Source of the DNA: Candidatus Thermokryptus sp.
Lineage (GTDB): Bacteria; Bacteroidota; Ignavibacteria; Kryptoniales; Kryptoniaceae
Length of the DNA stretch: 7,039 nucleotides
NCBI GenBank assembly: GCA_028276305.1
Contig: JAPYWO010000056.1
Coordinates: 1-7,039, forward strand
Reading direction: 5' to 3'
This document shows, piece by piece, positions 6,547 to 7,039 of this stretch (the stretch's first letter is position 1; each line of letters starts with the position of its first letter). The translations under genes and the position numbers were made by a program. The notes beneath the pieces were generated by a model that searched no databases, had not been told where the DNA came from, and was given only the letters and a program-made list of their open reading frames with translations.

Positions 6547-7039
6547 TTAAACTCCCGGTTTTGTTGTGTAATAAATTTTTAACTTCGGCTTTCTATCTTT
6601 GAAATGAAAGACATAACGGTCAAAGTTGTCATGTTCATTGTAAAATCTTATTAAAACCCCGTTGTTTGGCTCGCCATTTAACCAGCGCTGAACAGGCGTG
6701 GTCACCGGGATTATATATTCAAGTGTATCAAGTGGATTTCTCACACCAAGATAATTACCTTCAACCCCACCGAGCGACTTTTTCACAAGCCCGAGGTCAG
6801 TTATAAAGCTTGCTATCAGAGAGTCAGTTCCCCTTATGTATCTTTTTTTCTCCTTCAAATAAATTGAAATTTCCGCACGATTAACGATTATATTTTTAGG
6901 CAACTTTGAAACGTCAAATTTTAAAATACTTCTAAGACCAACCCCTGCTTGTATAATGATATTATTCGTATCCGCTATTTCACTTGACCTTGCGATATAA
7001 CCATCGCTACCGTAAAAAAATCTAACCGTGTCAACGCCA
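6547..7039 (-). CDS. Partial gene: C-terminal part of a secreted DNRLRE-like beta-sandwich protein
   Basis: The reading frame stays open from its stop (6547-6549) to the right edge, so 163 residues are visible and the true N-terminus lies outside the window. A TTG at 6901-6903 could be taken as a start, but the frame continues upstream with family-like sequence. Visible residues 36-61 (RSILKFDVSKLPKN, then AEISIYL) match the opening of DNRLRE-type domains, where a 'RsLLkFDls.lp....i..A.L.lyl' pattern is typical. The fragment ends with the usual KPKLKIYY closing strand (150-157). An internal PVTTPVQRWLNGEPNNGVLIRF segment corresponds to the 'v...v..W......n.Gl.l' part of that fold. Such domains occur in large secreted or surface proteins and may bind carbohydrate. 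It is the first visible gene of the operon with the barrel and the TPR protein. The function of the whole protein cannot be told from this fragment. Confidence 0.7.
   Translation of the reverse strand, partial: GVDTVRFFYGSDGYIARSSEIADTNNIIIQAGVGLRSILKFDVSKLPKNIIVNRAEISIYLKEKKRYIRGTDSLIASFITDLGLVKKSLGGVEGNYLGVRNPLDTLEYIIPVTTPVQRWLNGEPNNGVLIRFYNEHDNFDRYVFHFKDRKPKLKIYYTTKPGV

Overview
The window is AT-rich bacterial DNA carrying five complete or near-complete protein genes and one gene cut by the right edge. Two lie on the plus strand (a chemoreceptor and a GT9 glycosyltransferase). Four lie on the minus strand (rpiB, a TPR lipoprotein-like/periplasmic protein, an outer-membrane beta-barrel, and the 3' part of a secreted-protein gene), so six genes in all. 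I found no tRNA, rRNA, CRISPR array or transposase.

Likely source: a motile, Gram-negative member of the Bacteroidota/Chlorobi/Ignavibacteria group. The TPR and barrel proteins have the look of Bacteroidota envelope proteins: a barrel beginning with a 'YSRFGLG' segment and ending in 'WFVKQK', followed by a TPR protein with an 'EDYFFN' tail. Several starts lack a strong Shine-Dalgarno, and one gene has a TAnnTTTG promoter-like element. The candidate phylum Kryptonia (thermophilic, some members flagellated) fits my impression of the sequence style, but that is inference and no marker gene here proves it.

Left part (1-2201): a perfect sigma-28 (FliA-type) promoter drives a 700-residue soluble chemoreceptor. 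It has an N-terminal heme-binding globin sensor, a HAMP-like linker, a canonical methyl-accepting signalling hairpin and a C-terminal zinc-binding CZB domain. The promoter ties this receptor to a flagellar regulon, so it is probably an oxygen (and perhaps oxidant) taxis sensor.

Middle (2202-4038): a GT9 heptosyltransferase-like gene converges on rpiB (ribose-5-phosphate isomerase B), and the two 3' ends overlap by 15 bases. Upstream of rpiB is a 265-base spacer. It holds a 55-base tract with no G on the plus strand and three imperfect copies of a hairpin-forming, CT/GA-rich intergenic repeat in alternating orientation.

Right part (4039-7039, minus strand): a tightly packed operon read right to left, namely a secreted DNRLRE-like beta-sandwich protein (5' end outside the window), an outer-membrane barrel, then a secreted TPR protein. 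The gaps are 7 and 2 bases, and the TPR gene's Shine-Dalgarno sits inside the last codons of the barrel gene. This looks like a coupled cell-envelope module whose function I cannot name.
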